Origin: Mantis religiosa
Taxonomy: Eukaryota > Arthropoda > Insecta > Mantodea > Mantidae
Reading direction: 5' to 3'
DNA: 64,000 bases
NCBI GenBank assembly: GCA_030765055.1
Contig: CM060947.1
Span: 104,578,966-104,642,965, forward strand
Under the pieces are notes generated by a model that had not been told where the DNA came from, did no database searches, and saw only the letters and a list, made by a program, of their open reading frames with translations. This document shows, in pieces, positions 34,562 to 44,100 of the stretch. A program made the position numbers and the translations under genes. Each line of letters begins with the position of its first letter. The first letter of the stretch is position 1.

Positions 34562-36857
34562 TTACTTGTTTTCTCTGTTAATTTCAAGCTGAAGGTAGGT
34601 TGCAATAATTCTAATGGATTCTCTCTTATAAGTGGTGTTAGGAATTTTTAATTTAGATTTAGATTTAATCTGTGTTACCTTTTCTAGGAAACTACTATGA
34701 GTTTTAAGAACTGGAGGAGGGAGGTTCTTTTCTGTCCATTTGGAGTTTGGTAGCCATAATATTTTCTCATGTTGGAGCAATGCTTGTTCTTCTATTTTTG
34801 TTTTTATTGGTGGAATCCGTGTTAAGGCAAGCATGGCATCAACAGGTGTGGATTTAACTGCTCCAGTGATTAGGCGAAGAGCCTGATTTTGTATTTGTTC
34901 AAGTTTATGGATGTTAGCATTTGTTGCTGTTATTAAGACTTCAGAACAGTACAAGATGTTTGGTTTGATATACATTTTGTATGTTGTGTTAAGGACTCTC
35001 CTTGAGCAACCCCATTTAGCACCAGCCAACCTTTTCAGGATTTACAGTTTCTTTTCAACCTTTTCTGGGATATTTGTTATATGATTTTTCCAACTAAGTT
35101 TTCTGTCAAAAGTGATGCCCAAGTATTTGGCATCATCAACTGCTTTGAGTGGTTTACCATTGTAATTTATGTTAATGTTCACTGGTTTATATTTTAGTGT
35201 ATATAGTTCATAGTTTATTTTTTCTACATTAATAGTCATGAGGTTTTTGGAGCTCCATTCATGTACTTTGTTTAGGGCTGTTTCTATTCTGGCTTTAATT
35301 AATTTTGATTTTTTTGGAGAGTCTGGAGTCCAGATGACTACATCGTCAGCAAATAAAACAATTTTGGTTTCTGGTGTTTTTATTATTGGCGGAAGGTCAT
35401 TTATATAAATATTAAAGAGTGTTGTGCTCAGAACAGCACCTTGTGGAAGTCCTCAGTGTGTTTGTTTATATTTGGAAATGTATGTATTATATTTTGTAGC
35501 TCAAAATCTTTGTGAGATAAACTCGGTTATCCATTACTTTTCACACCTATTGATTGCAACTTCTGAATTAATTTGTTTCTCCAGACTGAGTCATATGCTG
35601 ATTGAAAATCAATGAATACTGCTAGGGTGTCCTCCTTTCTATTGAAAGCTTCCTTGATGTCCTGGCTTAGAAGAAGTACATTTTCACTTGTACTGTGATT
35701 CTGTCTGAAGCCGTTTGTGGACTATTAATTAGGTTAGTATTCTAGGAACAAGTTAAGTCTAGATGCTACCATTCTTTACATCACTTTTGCAATAATGCTG
35801 GTTAAAGATATTGGTCTGAAACTATTAATATTGTTTGAAGGTTTATTTTTCTTTAAAATCAGGATGATAATGTTTTTTTTTCCAGTTAGAGGGTACAGTC
35901 GTTTTCCAAGATGTGTTATACAATTTCAGTAGGATTTCTTTTCCTTTCCTGCCAAGGTGTTTAATAAACTCTGGGTGGGTATTGTCAGGTCCTGGAGATG
36001 TTTTGTTCTGTATTTGTTCTATTGCTAGATCTTTTTCTTTTTCTTTTTTTTAATTTACGTCCTCCAATGCTAAGTCATATCGGACGATGAATGGAATGCA
36101 TGAAATGATGCTCAAATGAGTCCGGGGTCCATGCAGTTTAGAGTTACCCGACATTCGTCTTACAGGATAAGGGAAAACCCCGGGTAAAACCTTACCCAGG
36201 TAACTCACCCTGACCGAGATTTGAACTCGGGATCTCTTGAACGTGAGGCAGACAAGCTACCACCACGCTACCAAGGCGGGCTATTGCTAGATCCAGTTCC
36301 ATTTTGTTAAAGTCTTGATTAAAAATATCATTTTGTAGGTCTTTTGATTTATTAGTTTCTCTAATAGTTTTTTGGATAGCTTTGTCTTCTTTCTTGTATG
36401 CCTGGGATATTCTTTGTGACTGAGCATAAAACTTGTTAAGGGATTCTGCTATTTCTCTATCTGTAGTTAAGTTTTTGTTATTATATTTTAATGGTTCTGA
36501 TGTATTTTTTGATAATTTTGTTTTATTAAGAAATTTGTAGATTTTATTTCCATCTTTTCTATAGTCCATATGTTCTACATAATTTGTAAAACTGGTCTTC
36601 TTTGCTGTAATTAATTCTTTCTTAAAAACAGCTGCTTTTCTTCTCCAGTTTTGTACATCTTCTGGACACTTGGTTCTTTCGGCTTTAACTCTTGCTATAT
36701 TTCTTTCGTGTTTTAACTTAGATGGGGATGGAGACCAAAAGTAGCTATATTTCTTTAACTTTCCTTTGGGAATGTGTGTCTTGGCTGTTGTCAATAATGT
36801 TTCACAGATTCTTTTATTCATTTCATCTGTTGACTTGAACTCTGATTCTAACAGTAT
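34562..36857 (-). pseudogene. LINE-B reverse transcriptase region
   Basis: Working from 36821 down: an N-terminal linker (MNKRICETLLTTAKTHIPKG), then SINE-interrupted palm text. Near 35970 is a PGPDNTHPEF-like block, near 35430 an LPQGAVLSTTLFNIYINDLP-like block, and near 35350 FADDVVIWTPDSPKKS (catalytic FADD). Then come YLGITFDRKLSWKNH (35150-35060) and the thumb region (35029-34562). Frameshifts and stops separate these, so it is inactive. The annotated C-terminal ~30 residues of the 36821 frame are SINE-encoded. Confidence 0.85.
36032..36282 (-). mobile_element. tRNA-derived SINE (family S1), copy c, inside LINE-B
   Basis: Clean 11-bp duplication ATTGCTAGATC at 36021-36031 and 36283-36293. 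The head on the minus strand is AGCCCGCCTTGGTAGCGTGG, the B box is GAGTTCAAATCTCGG, and the A-rich tail gives the T run at 36032-36051. Confidence 0.96.
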
Positions 36858-37247
36858 TGTTACCCAAACGGCAAGCCCACGATGCCGATCAATAAATGTA
36901 GGCCGGCGGAGGGAGGGGAGACAGGAGGGGTAGCTGATTCTTCGTTTACCCCTCCTCCTGCCACTCGAAGTGACACGAAGCTTCGCGAATGTTTTTCCCC
37001 TCCATAAAACGAGATTCGGGAAACTTCCGGGCCGATCGACACCGGAAGCGACAGTCAGTTGAGAGTAGTGTTGTTATGGCGTGCGTTGTGTAAGTAGCGT
37101 CGAGCGTACGTGTAGATTGATATTGGAAAATCAACTAATTGTGTACATTAAATTGTAATTGTGAACAGTGTATTGCTACGAAAATAAAGTGCAATTCTTT
37201 TGTGTTTGTAACCTCGATTTTTTATTTCACGAACCCACAAAGTCACA
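36858..37247 (+). repeat. Gyp-1 5' LTR
   Basis: Begins TGTTACCC and ends AAGTCACA. A TATA-like CCATAAAACG lies at about 37003 and a polyadenylation-type AATAAA at about 37182. Confidence 0.95.
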
Positions 37248-37249
37248 AC

Positions 37250-37267
37250 TGGTGTCAGGAAGCGGGA
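37250..37267 (+). other. Gyp-1 primer binding site
   Basis: TGGTGTCAGGAAGCGGGA starts two bases after the LTR. The leading TGG is complementary to a tRNA CCA end. I do not assign the tRNA. Confidence 0.75.
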
Positions 37268-37293
37268 CAACAACATCACCGAACATTACAACC

Positions 37294-38469
37294 ATGGACG
37301 CGGCATTGGAAAAGATTTTGGAGAAGATGATGGAAATGAAGGCTGAACTGACCTCGGAAGGGAAGACGGCAAATGAAAACCTCGCTGCAAAAACAGAAGC
37401 GGCAAATAACAGCCTGGCCGCGAAGCTGGAGACTACAAATGACAACCTGGCCGCGGAACTGAAACAAATGAAGACGGCCAACGACAACATCACCGGGAAG
37501 ATGGAAGAAATAAAGACCGAATTGACCACAGAAATGAGGGCAGCGAACGACAGCCTGGCCACGGAGATGAAAGCGGCAAACGAGGCCCTTGCCGTGAAGT
37601 TTGAAGAACAGTTGGCCGACGTGAGGGATAACGTGACGGAGCTGGACAAGCGGATGGGCCAAGTGGACCAGCGCGTCAAGGACCTGGCGAGCCGCGTTGA
37701 TGACCTGGAGGGAAAGGCCGACAGCAGCGTCAAGTCCCTGAACGCCATAGTAGAGGACGTCGTCGGCAGGAAACTGAAGGATTTGAAGGCCGACGCGCCG
37801 GGACGCGTCACAACATCTGCGCGCGTCAAACCGCCGAAATATGACGGTGCGTCAACATTCGAGGTCTTCCGCCGCCAGTTCGACACAGTGGCCAAGCACA
37901 ACAGATGGTCACCGTAGGAGGAGGCCACACAGCTAATAGCCAGCCTGCAGGGACGGGCCGCGGAAGTCCTAAACGCGGTGCAGACAACGGCGGCGCCCAA
38001 GGACATCTGGGAGGCCCTGGAGAATCGTTTCGGGAACCACCACTTAGCCGCAGCGTACCGCAGCCAACTAAAGGCAAGGTCACAGCAGCCGGGGGAGACG
38101 CTGCAGGAGTTCGCCATAGCGATTGAGCAGCTGGCTAGCAAGGCCTTGGTTGACCTGCCACTGGAGTTCGTATCCCGGGAAGCCGCCTACAACTTTGTCG
38201 ACGGGGTACGGGACACGGAGATTCGTCAGCGCCTAATGCTCGGCGATTATAAAACCATCCACGAGGCGCTGACAGCGGCATTAAGGATGGAGGCGGCCAA
38301 GGTAGAATCTATCCCGACGCCGAGAACGAGGAGTGTCCGCTACGCCGGAGACAGAAGAGCAGCTGAGGGACGCCGGCGAACACCTAGTGTCCTGTGTTGG
38401 GGGTGTGGACAGCCCGGACACCTGCAGAGAGACTGCCCACACCAGGAAGAGCAGCCGGAAAGCGAGTAA
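37294..38469 (+). pseudogene. Gyp-1 gag (one internal stop)
   Basis: The start at ATG 37294 (MDAALEKILEKMMEMKAELT) follows the primer site. Residues ~20-150 form a long coiled coil with recurrent AAN.SLA.. and N.NLAA units. A capsid-like region follows with an FRRQFDTVAKHNRW block, and then the CCHC knuckle CWGCGQPGHLQRDC near 38392-38433. The in-frame TAG at 37915-37917 interrupts it at codon 208, and the frame then continues to TAA at 38467-38469. Gag would form the RNA-packaging particle. Confidence 0.9.
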
Positions 38470-39333
38470 GGGCCGTCGTGGAGAGGGGCACGTCGGCGCC
38501 ATCACCACTATCCCCTCGAGTGACACTGCGCGCCGTCAGCCGGCGTATGGATGACAGCCTCATCGCGGACGGTTGGGTAAGAGGAAAGCCGTGCCGCGTG
38601 CTGGTGGACACCGGGGCGGCCGTGACCATCATCAGACCTGACGTGGCGAAGGGTTTGCCGACAAGGAAGCCGAGCCGACCATACCAGCTTGTCACGGCAT
38701 CGGGTGACAACTCTCCTGTGGAGAAGGAGGCCCTGCTGGAGCTGACCTTGGGACGGAGTGCCGTGCGTCTGTGGGTGTTCGTCGCGAAGGTGGCTGAGGA
38801 GGTGATTCTGGGACAGGATGCCCTCAGGAGCCATGAGGCAACGGTCGACGTCAGCAAGAAGGTCCTGCGGCTCAACGGAGAAGAGGTTATACTCCGTCAA
38901 CCAGAAGAGCGCCTTGGAATTTGCAGGGTCGTCTTGGACGAAGACGTGTTTGTCCCAGCGAGGAGCGAGGTGGTGGTGGCGGCGCGACTGGAAGGCCAGA
39001 GAACCAGCAACATGATGCTGGACCAGAAGACGCCTGTACGCGGACTGTGTGTAGCCAGGGCATTGCTGCCGTGCCGAGAGGAGGTGCCAGTGAGACTGCT
39101 AAATCCAGCGGACACCGATCACGACGTTCAAGCCGGGACGGAGTTGGGAACGTGCGAGCCCGTGGTAAGCGTAACCGCAATCGACAAGACGCAGGAGCCG
39201 GTGCCGACGCAACACCTTGGGCCCCGGCTAGAAGGCCTACTGGAGAGGGCGGCCGACCACCTGACCGCAGAACAGCTGGAGAAAGTTCGACAACTGCTGA
39301 GCCGATACCAGCGCGTCTTCAGCCAAGGCGATA
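38394..39333 (+). pseudogene. Gyp-1 pol, first part: protease and N-terminal RT
   Basis: The frame is -1 relative to gag and overlaps it over 38394-38469, as in Ty3/gypsy elements that use -1 frameshifting. The retropepsin motif LVDTGAAVTII is at about 38601-38633, with a later VILGQDAL. The sequence runs to the LINE-A insertion at 39334, within a QRVFSQGD segment just before the RT fingers. Confidence 0.9.
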
Positions 39334-39438
39334 TATAAAAAAAAATAAAAATAAAAATATAAATATAAAAATAAAAGTAAAAATAAATTCTGCCTAACTT
39401 TTATCCAGGTATCTAGATTCAAAACCTGGACTATTTCT

Positions 39439-40821
39439 CTATAATTCTAATTGATATTTTATTATCATATTAGTTCTTCCTTTAATATTTTTGCAGATAC
39501 AATCGTAATTATAAATCTTAGTTTTTATCCTGATTAAAATACTTCTATTTCTCAGCCTTTCTGAATGCCTAATTCTCTCTACGCCGGCAATCCTTCTTCT
39601 GCCTTCTCCTGTCACTCTTTGTTTTGTCTGATACTGTTCCATCACTCTAGTCGATATTAAGTCTACCATTTCTTCTAAGATATTAAAGTTGTCTACCTGT
39701 CTTACTATATCCCATATGTATTTCCCTCCTAGACTTCTACGCTGTTCTCCTACCAAATCTTCATGAGATTTACATTCAAATGTAACGTGTTCTGGCGTAT
39801 CTATTATATGACATTGCTCACATAAGTCGCTTTCTTCCCTTTTTATTCTTTTGAAGTACGTTTTAAAAGGGCCATGACCGAATATGTATTGAACACCAAA
39901 TCTATGTGGTTGTATGCTTCTTAGCTTGAGTCGTTCTCGAATGTTCGGGAAAATTTCATATACTCTCCTTCCTGTTTGCTCCGCATCCCATTCTTTTTGC
40001 CATTGTTTAATCAGCTGCTGTTTTATCTCATCTTTAGTCTTACATTCCGTCCCAACTATTTCTTTAATCGCTTGTAAATTGCCTCTTTTGAGCCAAAATC
40101 TCGCTCCTCGGAGTTTAATCAGCAGATCTACTGGCCAGATTCCTAGAATAACTAGTAGTGCTAAAGTAGAGGTACTCTTCACTATACCGCAAATTCTGAC
40201 TAATGCCTGTCTCTGAGTTCTTCTTAACAAAGTTATGTTTTTCAACAGGTTTACTCGATGGCTCCAAATGCTGGCTCCATATGAGACTATTACCACGAAT
40301 AAGCTCATGTGATAAGTTTTAACAGATGATAATGATAGTTTAAACTTTCGAGTCGCCAAGGAGTATAATTTTTGCATGATATTTCCCGCCTTTGTCCTTA
40401 CGTTTGCAATATGGGTATCGTAATTCAACTTTTCATCTACATATATTCCTAAATATTTAGCTGCTTTAGATCTCTTTACGTTCGTGCCATCCATTTTAAA
40501 TATAGGATCCCTTTTGAGCGTACCCTTAAACAAAACGTATGTCGATTTATGCGGAGCTACTTTTAGTTTGACTTTCTTACACCAAGTGCCTAGTAACTCT
40601 AGTGCTATATTTGCTCTACTTTCAAGATTGCTTCTGTTATCAGACTCTATAAGCAGCAATACATCGTCTGCATATGCAATAACATTTATCACATACTGAC
40701 TATTTGATAGTTCTTCCAGTAGTGGTTCGATGAGTATGTCCCAGAAAAGGGGGCCTAATATTGAGCCCTGTGGGCATCCTTTGGTTATTTCCTTTGTGAT
40801 CATTTTGCTTGCTGACATGTA
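39439..40821 (-). pseudogene. LINE-A ORF2, 3' part: RT palm/thumb and C-terminal zinc motif
   Basis: Continues the RT with TKGCPQGSILGPLFWDILIE and the catalytic IAYADDVLLLIESD (YADD), then AAKYLGIYVDEKLNY. The R1-type C-terminal motif CEQCHIIDTPEHVTFEC is near 39830-39770. It is open over 459 codons to the stop at 39439. Only the single frameshift near 40822 separates it from the 5' part. Confidence 0.92.
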
Positions 40822-42742
40822 CCCATCTATCTTTACAGTAGTCTTTCAACGATTCATACAAACATTTAGGGTAGTTCTTTTCCCGCAGGATCCTGAAAAG
40901 CTCGGGCCACCAAAGGTTGTCGAAAGCTCCAGATATATCCACGAAGATTCCTGCCACATATTTTCTATTGCTATTTTTCACGTTTTCCACAAGTTCATTT
41001 ATAGCATCCTCCATGGACCTTCCCTTCCTGAACCCAAATTGTAAGTTTGTCATTCCTATCATGGTTCTATATTCATGTATGCGTTTATATAATAACTTTT
41101 CCTGTACTTTTCCCAGCGTATTTAACAAACAGATTGGCCTATAGGTTTTAGGATTCATGGGATCTCGGTCTTTATCTTTGCATAAAATTATAACATTGGC
41201 CTCTTTCCAACAATAGGGTACCCTACCAGTAGCCAGACATACATTTATTAGTGCACATAGGTATGGAGCCAATTGATTTTCTAGATTTTGCACGACTTCT
41301 GCACATATGTTGTCTGGTCCGGGTGCTTTCTTTGGTTTTAAGTCCCTGATGGCTAATCTTACTTCAGATATGTCAAATGGAAGTATCACATTATTATTTA
41401 TATAGTTGCATTTAAGGCTTTCCCTTTTTCTTTTATGCTCATCCTCATCATCTTCACTGTCATCTGATGGTAACAACACCTTCATCATGTAGTTCATGGA
41501 TTCCAACCATGTTTTTGTTGTTGACCCATCTGGTTTAGATAATGTTGAAAGAATCTCAGGGGCTGTAATTTTTTCCATTACCAGTTTATATGGTATACCC
41601 CAGACGTCAGTACTTATATTTTCCTCAACCAATCTTTCCCACGATTCCTTTCTTGTATTTTCCAGTAATGATTTATATTGCTCCTTTATTTCCCTATATA
41701 ACTCCAAGTTTACTGTCCTTTCTTGATCCGTTATGCTTCGTTGATATATTTGCCTTCTTTTACGTAGCTTACTCCTTAGCTTTTGTAATTTTTCATTCCA
41801 TATTTGGTACCTTTTGTTTTCTGTAACATATGTTTTCCGCAGAACCATATCCATAGATCGTTTTATACTCAGAGTTAATTGTTTTGCTTTTTTATCTACG
41901 TCATCTTCAAAATTGGTCATCTCCGGTAATTGTAATACTTTATTTAATTCTTCCCAATTTGCATTTTTGAGTTGGTATTTCCTTTCTTTTTTATTGTACC
42001 ACTTTAGTTCCCCTTCTTTTTGCGTGATCAAATCAAAATATATCATATTATGATCACTCGTTGTCATTTGCTGTGCTACTTTCCAATTAGTGATTCTTTC
42101 AACTATATATCCTTTTGCTAAGGTTATATCTATGTTCTCCTTGGCATCAGATCTATTGTGAAAGGTATATGTATTTGCAGGCTGGTTCATAGCTATTAGG
42201 TTAAAAGCGCTAATAACTTCCTCCAGTTTTTCTCCTCGATCATCTGGATTCCTACTAAACCACCAGGTAGACTTTGCGTTAGAGTCCATTGCATAAATCA
42301 TGGATCTTCCTGTATACGCCTCCAATACATTTGTCATCCTGTCTAAGTGTAATCGTATGTCGTCTCTATATTGGAAGTAATGGTTGCATAATACAAACGC
42401 CACATTTCCTATAGTGATTTCCACACAGTTCAGATATTCGTCGCAGAATTGAGCTATTTTCATTATTTGAATGTCTTTATTCACTACTACTAGCATAGCC
42501 TTTGGCTCATTGCCTTCTGTTATTATCCTTGCAGCTGATGGCATATGGATTGGTTTTCCATTGACCACATATGGCTCTTGTATGCAAAGGATATCTATAT
42601 TCATATCCTCAATTACTTTCCTAATTTCCATCATTACTAATCGCGACCTTTGTGCATTGATTTGTCCCACTCGTACACCTTTTGTCCATTTACAATTACT
42701 ACTATTCCTCTCTTCCTGGGTTAGTTGTGTGTACTTATCCAT
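40819..42742 (-). pseudogene. LINE-A ORF2, 5' part: AP endonuclease and RT fingers/palm
   Basis: Starts MDKYTQLTQEERNSSNCKWT and has an AP-endonuclease domain: VGQINAQRSR, IDILCIQEPYV, YAMDSNAKSTWW and TTSDHNMIYFDL. RT motifs follow: KPKKAPGPDNICAEV, TYRPICLLNTLGKV, LQFGFRKGRSMEDA and GIFVDISGAFDNLWW (first catalytic Asp). The frame shifts near 40822 and the RT continues in another frame. Apart from that shift, about 640 codons are open. Confidence 0.92.
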
Positions 42743-43943
42743 AATTTGTCCTATTTATCAATCGTTCCCAAAACATTAAATATGTGGGGCAATGCTGTCT
42801 GTCTTTACAGTAAAATATTTTCCCTTGCACTTGGTTTTTCTTTTTAGAACTGCATGGAACGCAGATTGCTGGTTGGTATTTCTTTCCACAGTCTTTTTTG
42901 AGATGATCCTGTTCCCCACAATGGGAACAGATAGACACTTCATTCTTGCAATATTTTGCAACATGTCCCAATTGCTGACATTTCATGCAACGGGCTACTA
43001 CTACATAATCTTTCACAGAAACGGCCTGAAAGCCCACGTAAACTCTCTGCTTGCAAATCAGCCATTTCCTTATTCCAGGATCAACTTCCAGTACATGGTG
43101 TACCACTCGTCTCTCTTTTGGACCTGTTCTAAATTTGAATACGACACCCTTGTCGAACTCTTCCCACGTAAAGTCTTCCTTACAATTTTGCTCATATAAG
43201 TTCATTTTTATATCTTGTTCTTTTTCAGTTGCTATCGCATCATAAAGTATTACCAAAGGATTCCTCTTTTTTACCTCTTCAACCGTAATTCCTTTTCCTT
43301 GTAAATTTGCACTGCCTAATATCTTTTGGACATCCTCCTTCGAGTCAGCTTCTATAAATAGCGCTGTATCTGTTGTCCTGACACCACTAATTTTAATTTG
43401 CTCTTTATTCGGTTTTAGACTTGTTGTTACAATTTCTTGTATCTCCCATGTCGATTTTCCTTCTGTAGAGTTGATGACCACTCCATAAGTTTGCTTGCTT
43501 AAAACTTTTTGTACTTTCTCTGTAACCTCCGGTAGTTTAGCCTTAGCCACAACTTGTGCATACGATGTTGTAGGTATTTCTTTTTTCATCTCTCTCACTA
43601 TCCTAACCTCTGTCCTTAGCTTAACTATTTCCATTTTCAAATCGTTATATGCTCCTGTAACTTTCCCCAATAATGAGAACACTTTGTTCTTTGATGAAAC
43701 AGACATTTTATCTCCTCCAATTACACCATTAATTTCTGATATTATAGATGTAATATCTACACCAACTTCTTCTATTTGTGTTAGATTATTGCTTCCGCTT
43801 ACAGTGGTAACCGTATCGCCTCCACTGCCTTTCATTGGAGATCTTGGCAGGGATTGTCTCGGCCTAAATACTTCCTCTGCCGACTCTTTCCTTCCTCTGT
43901 CCTTATCCATTTTATTCGCTCCTCTCCGCCAGTAGATAGACAA
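42735..43943 (-). CDS. LINE-A ORF1: Gag-like protein with CCHC knuckles
   Basis: 402 codons, starting MSIYWRRGANKMDKDRGRKE (the second Met, MDKDRGRKE, is an alternative start). A coiled-coil-prone middle is followed by an RRM-like region. The C-terminal zinc knuckles are CMKCQQLGHVAKYC and CSHCGEQDHLKKDC, with a third Cys/His cluster ending CKDRQHCPTY, the three-knuckle layout of R1/Jockey-group ORF1. The ORF is uninterrupted. Its stop overlaps the ORF2 start (ATGGATAA), suggesting termination-reinitiation. The product would bind LINE RNA. Confidence 0.93.
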   Translation of the reverse strand: MSIYWRRGANKMDKDRGRKESAEEVFRPRQSLPRSPMKGSGGDTVTTVSGSNNLTQIEEVGVDITSIISEINGVIGGDKMSVSSKNKVFSLLGKVTGAYNDLKMEIVKLRTEVRIVREMKKEIPTTSYAQVVAKAKLPEVTEKVQKVLSKQTYGVVINSTEGKSTWEIQEIVTTSLKPNKEQIKISGVRTTDTALFIEADSKEDVQKILGSANLQGKGITVEEVKKRNPLVILYDAIATEKEQDIKMNLYEQNCKEDFTWEEFDKGVVFKFRTGPKERRVVHHVLEVDPGIRKWLICKQRVYVGFQAVSVKDYVVVARCMKCQQLGHVAKYCKNEVSICSHCGEQDHLKKDCGKKYQPAICVPCSSKKKNQVQGKIFYCKDRQHCPTYLMFWERLINRTNYG

Positions 43944-44100
43944 AGCCTATCCACTGCTCAGGGTCGGGGGACGAGAACCCGGGAGCTGTCTGGCAATCTT
44001 CCGATAGGGCCGTGTGCACACTACTGACACCCTATCGGCTTAGCACTCTCTCTCTAGCTAGACTCTTTAGCTGGGGGTTAACAGCCAGACATCCGACCCC

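Larger units (their letters stand above)
33697..36857 (-). mobile_element. I-like LINE with RNase H (LINE-B), 3' part
   Basis: This is the downstream part of a minus-strand non-LTR element. Its 5' part lies at 47224-48130, beyond an inserted gypsy element. The flanking 4-bp GTAT (36854-36857 and 47224-47227) is the gypsy target duplication, so the two parts were contiguous. The 3' end carries a CAA-rich tail (ACAACAACATAAG near 33697) instead of poly(A). A SINE interrupts the RT region at 36032-36282. Confidence 0.9.
39334..44100 (-). mobile_element. R1-type LINE (LINE-A), nearly intact, inside Gyp-1
   Basis: A 4767-bp insertion with a 13-bp duplication AGCCAAGGCGATA at 39321-39333 and 44101-44113. 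It has a full ORF1 and ORF2 on the minus strand, the latter with a single frameshift. The 3' end on the minus strand is T/A-rich (TTTATTTTTATTTTTTTTTA) instead of poly(A). The 5' UTR is about 155 bp (44100-43944). R1-clade elements often target rDNA; this copy sits in a retrotransposon, so it is either a non-specific relative or an off-target insertion. Confidence 0.95.

Noticed and set aside
37227..38141. 304-codon minus-strand open frame, Ser/Ala/Phe-rich
   Set aside because: It is antisense of the gypsy gag coiled coil. Its composition mirrors the sense codon bias.
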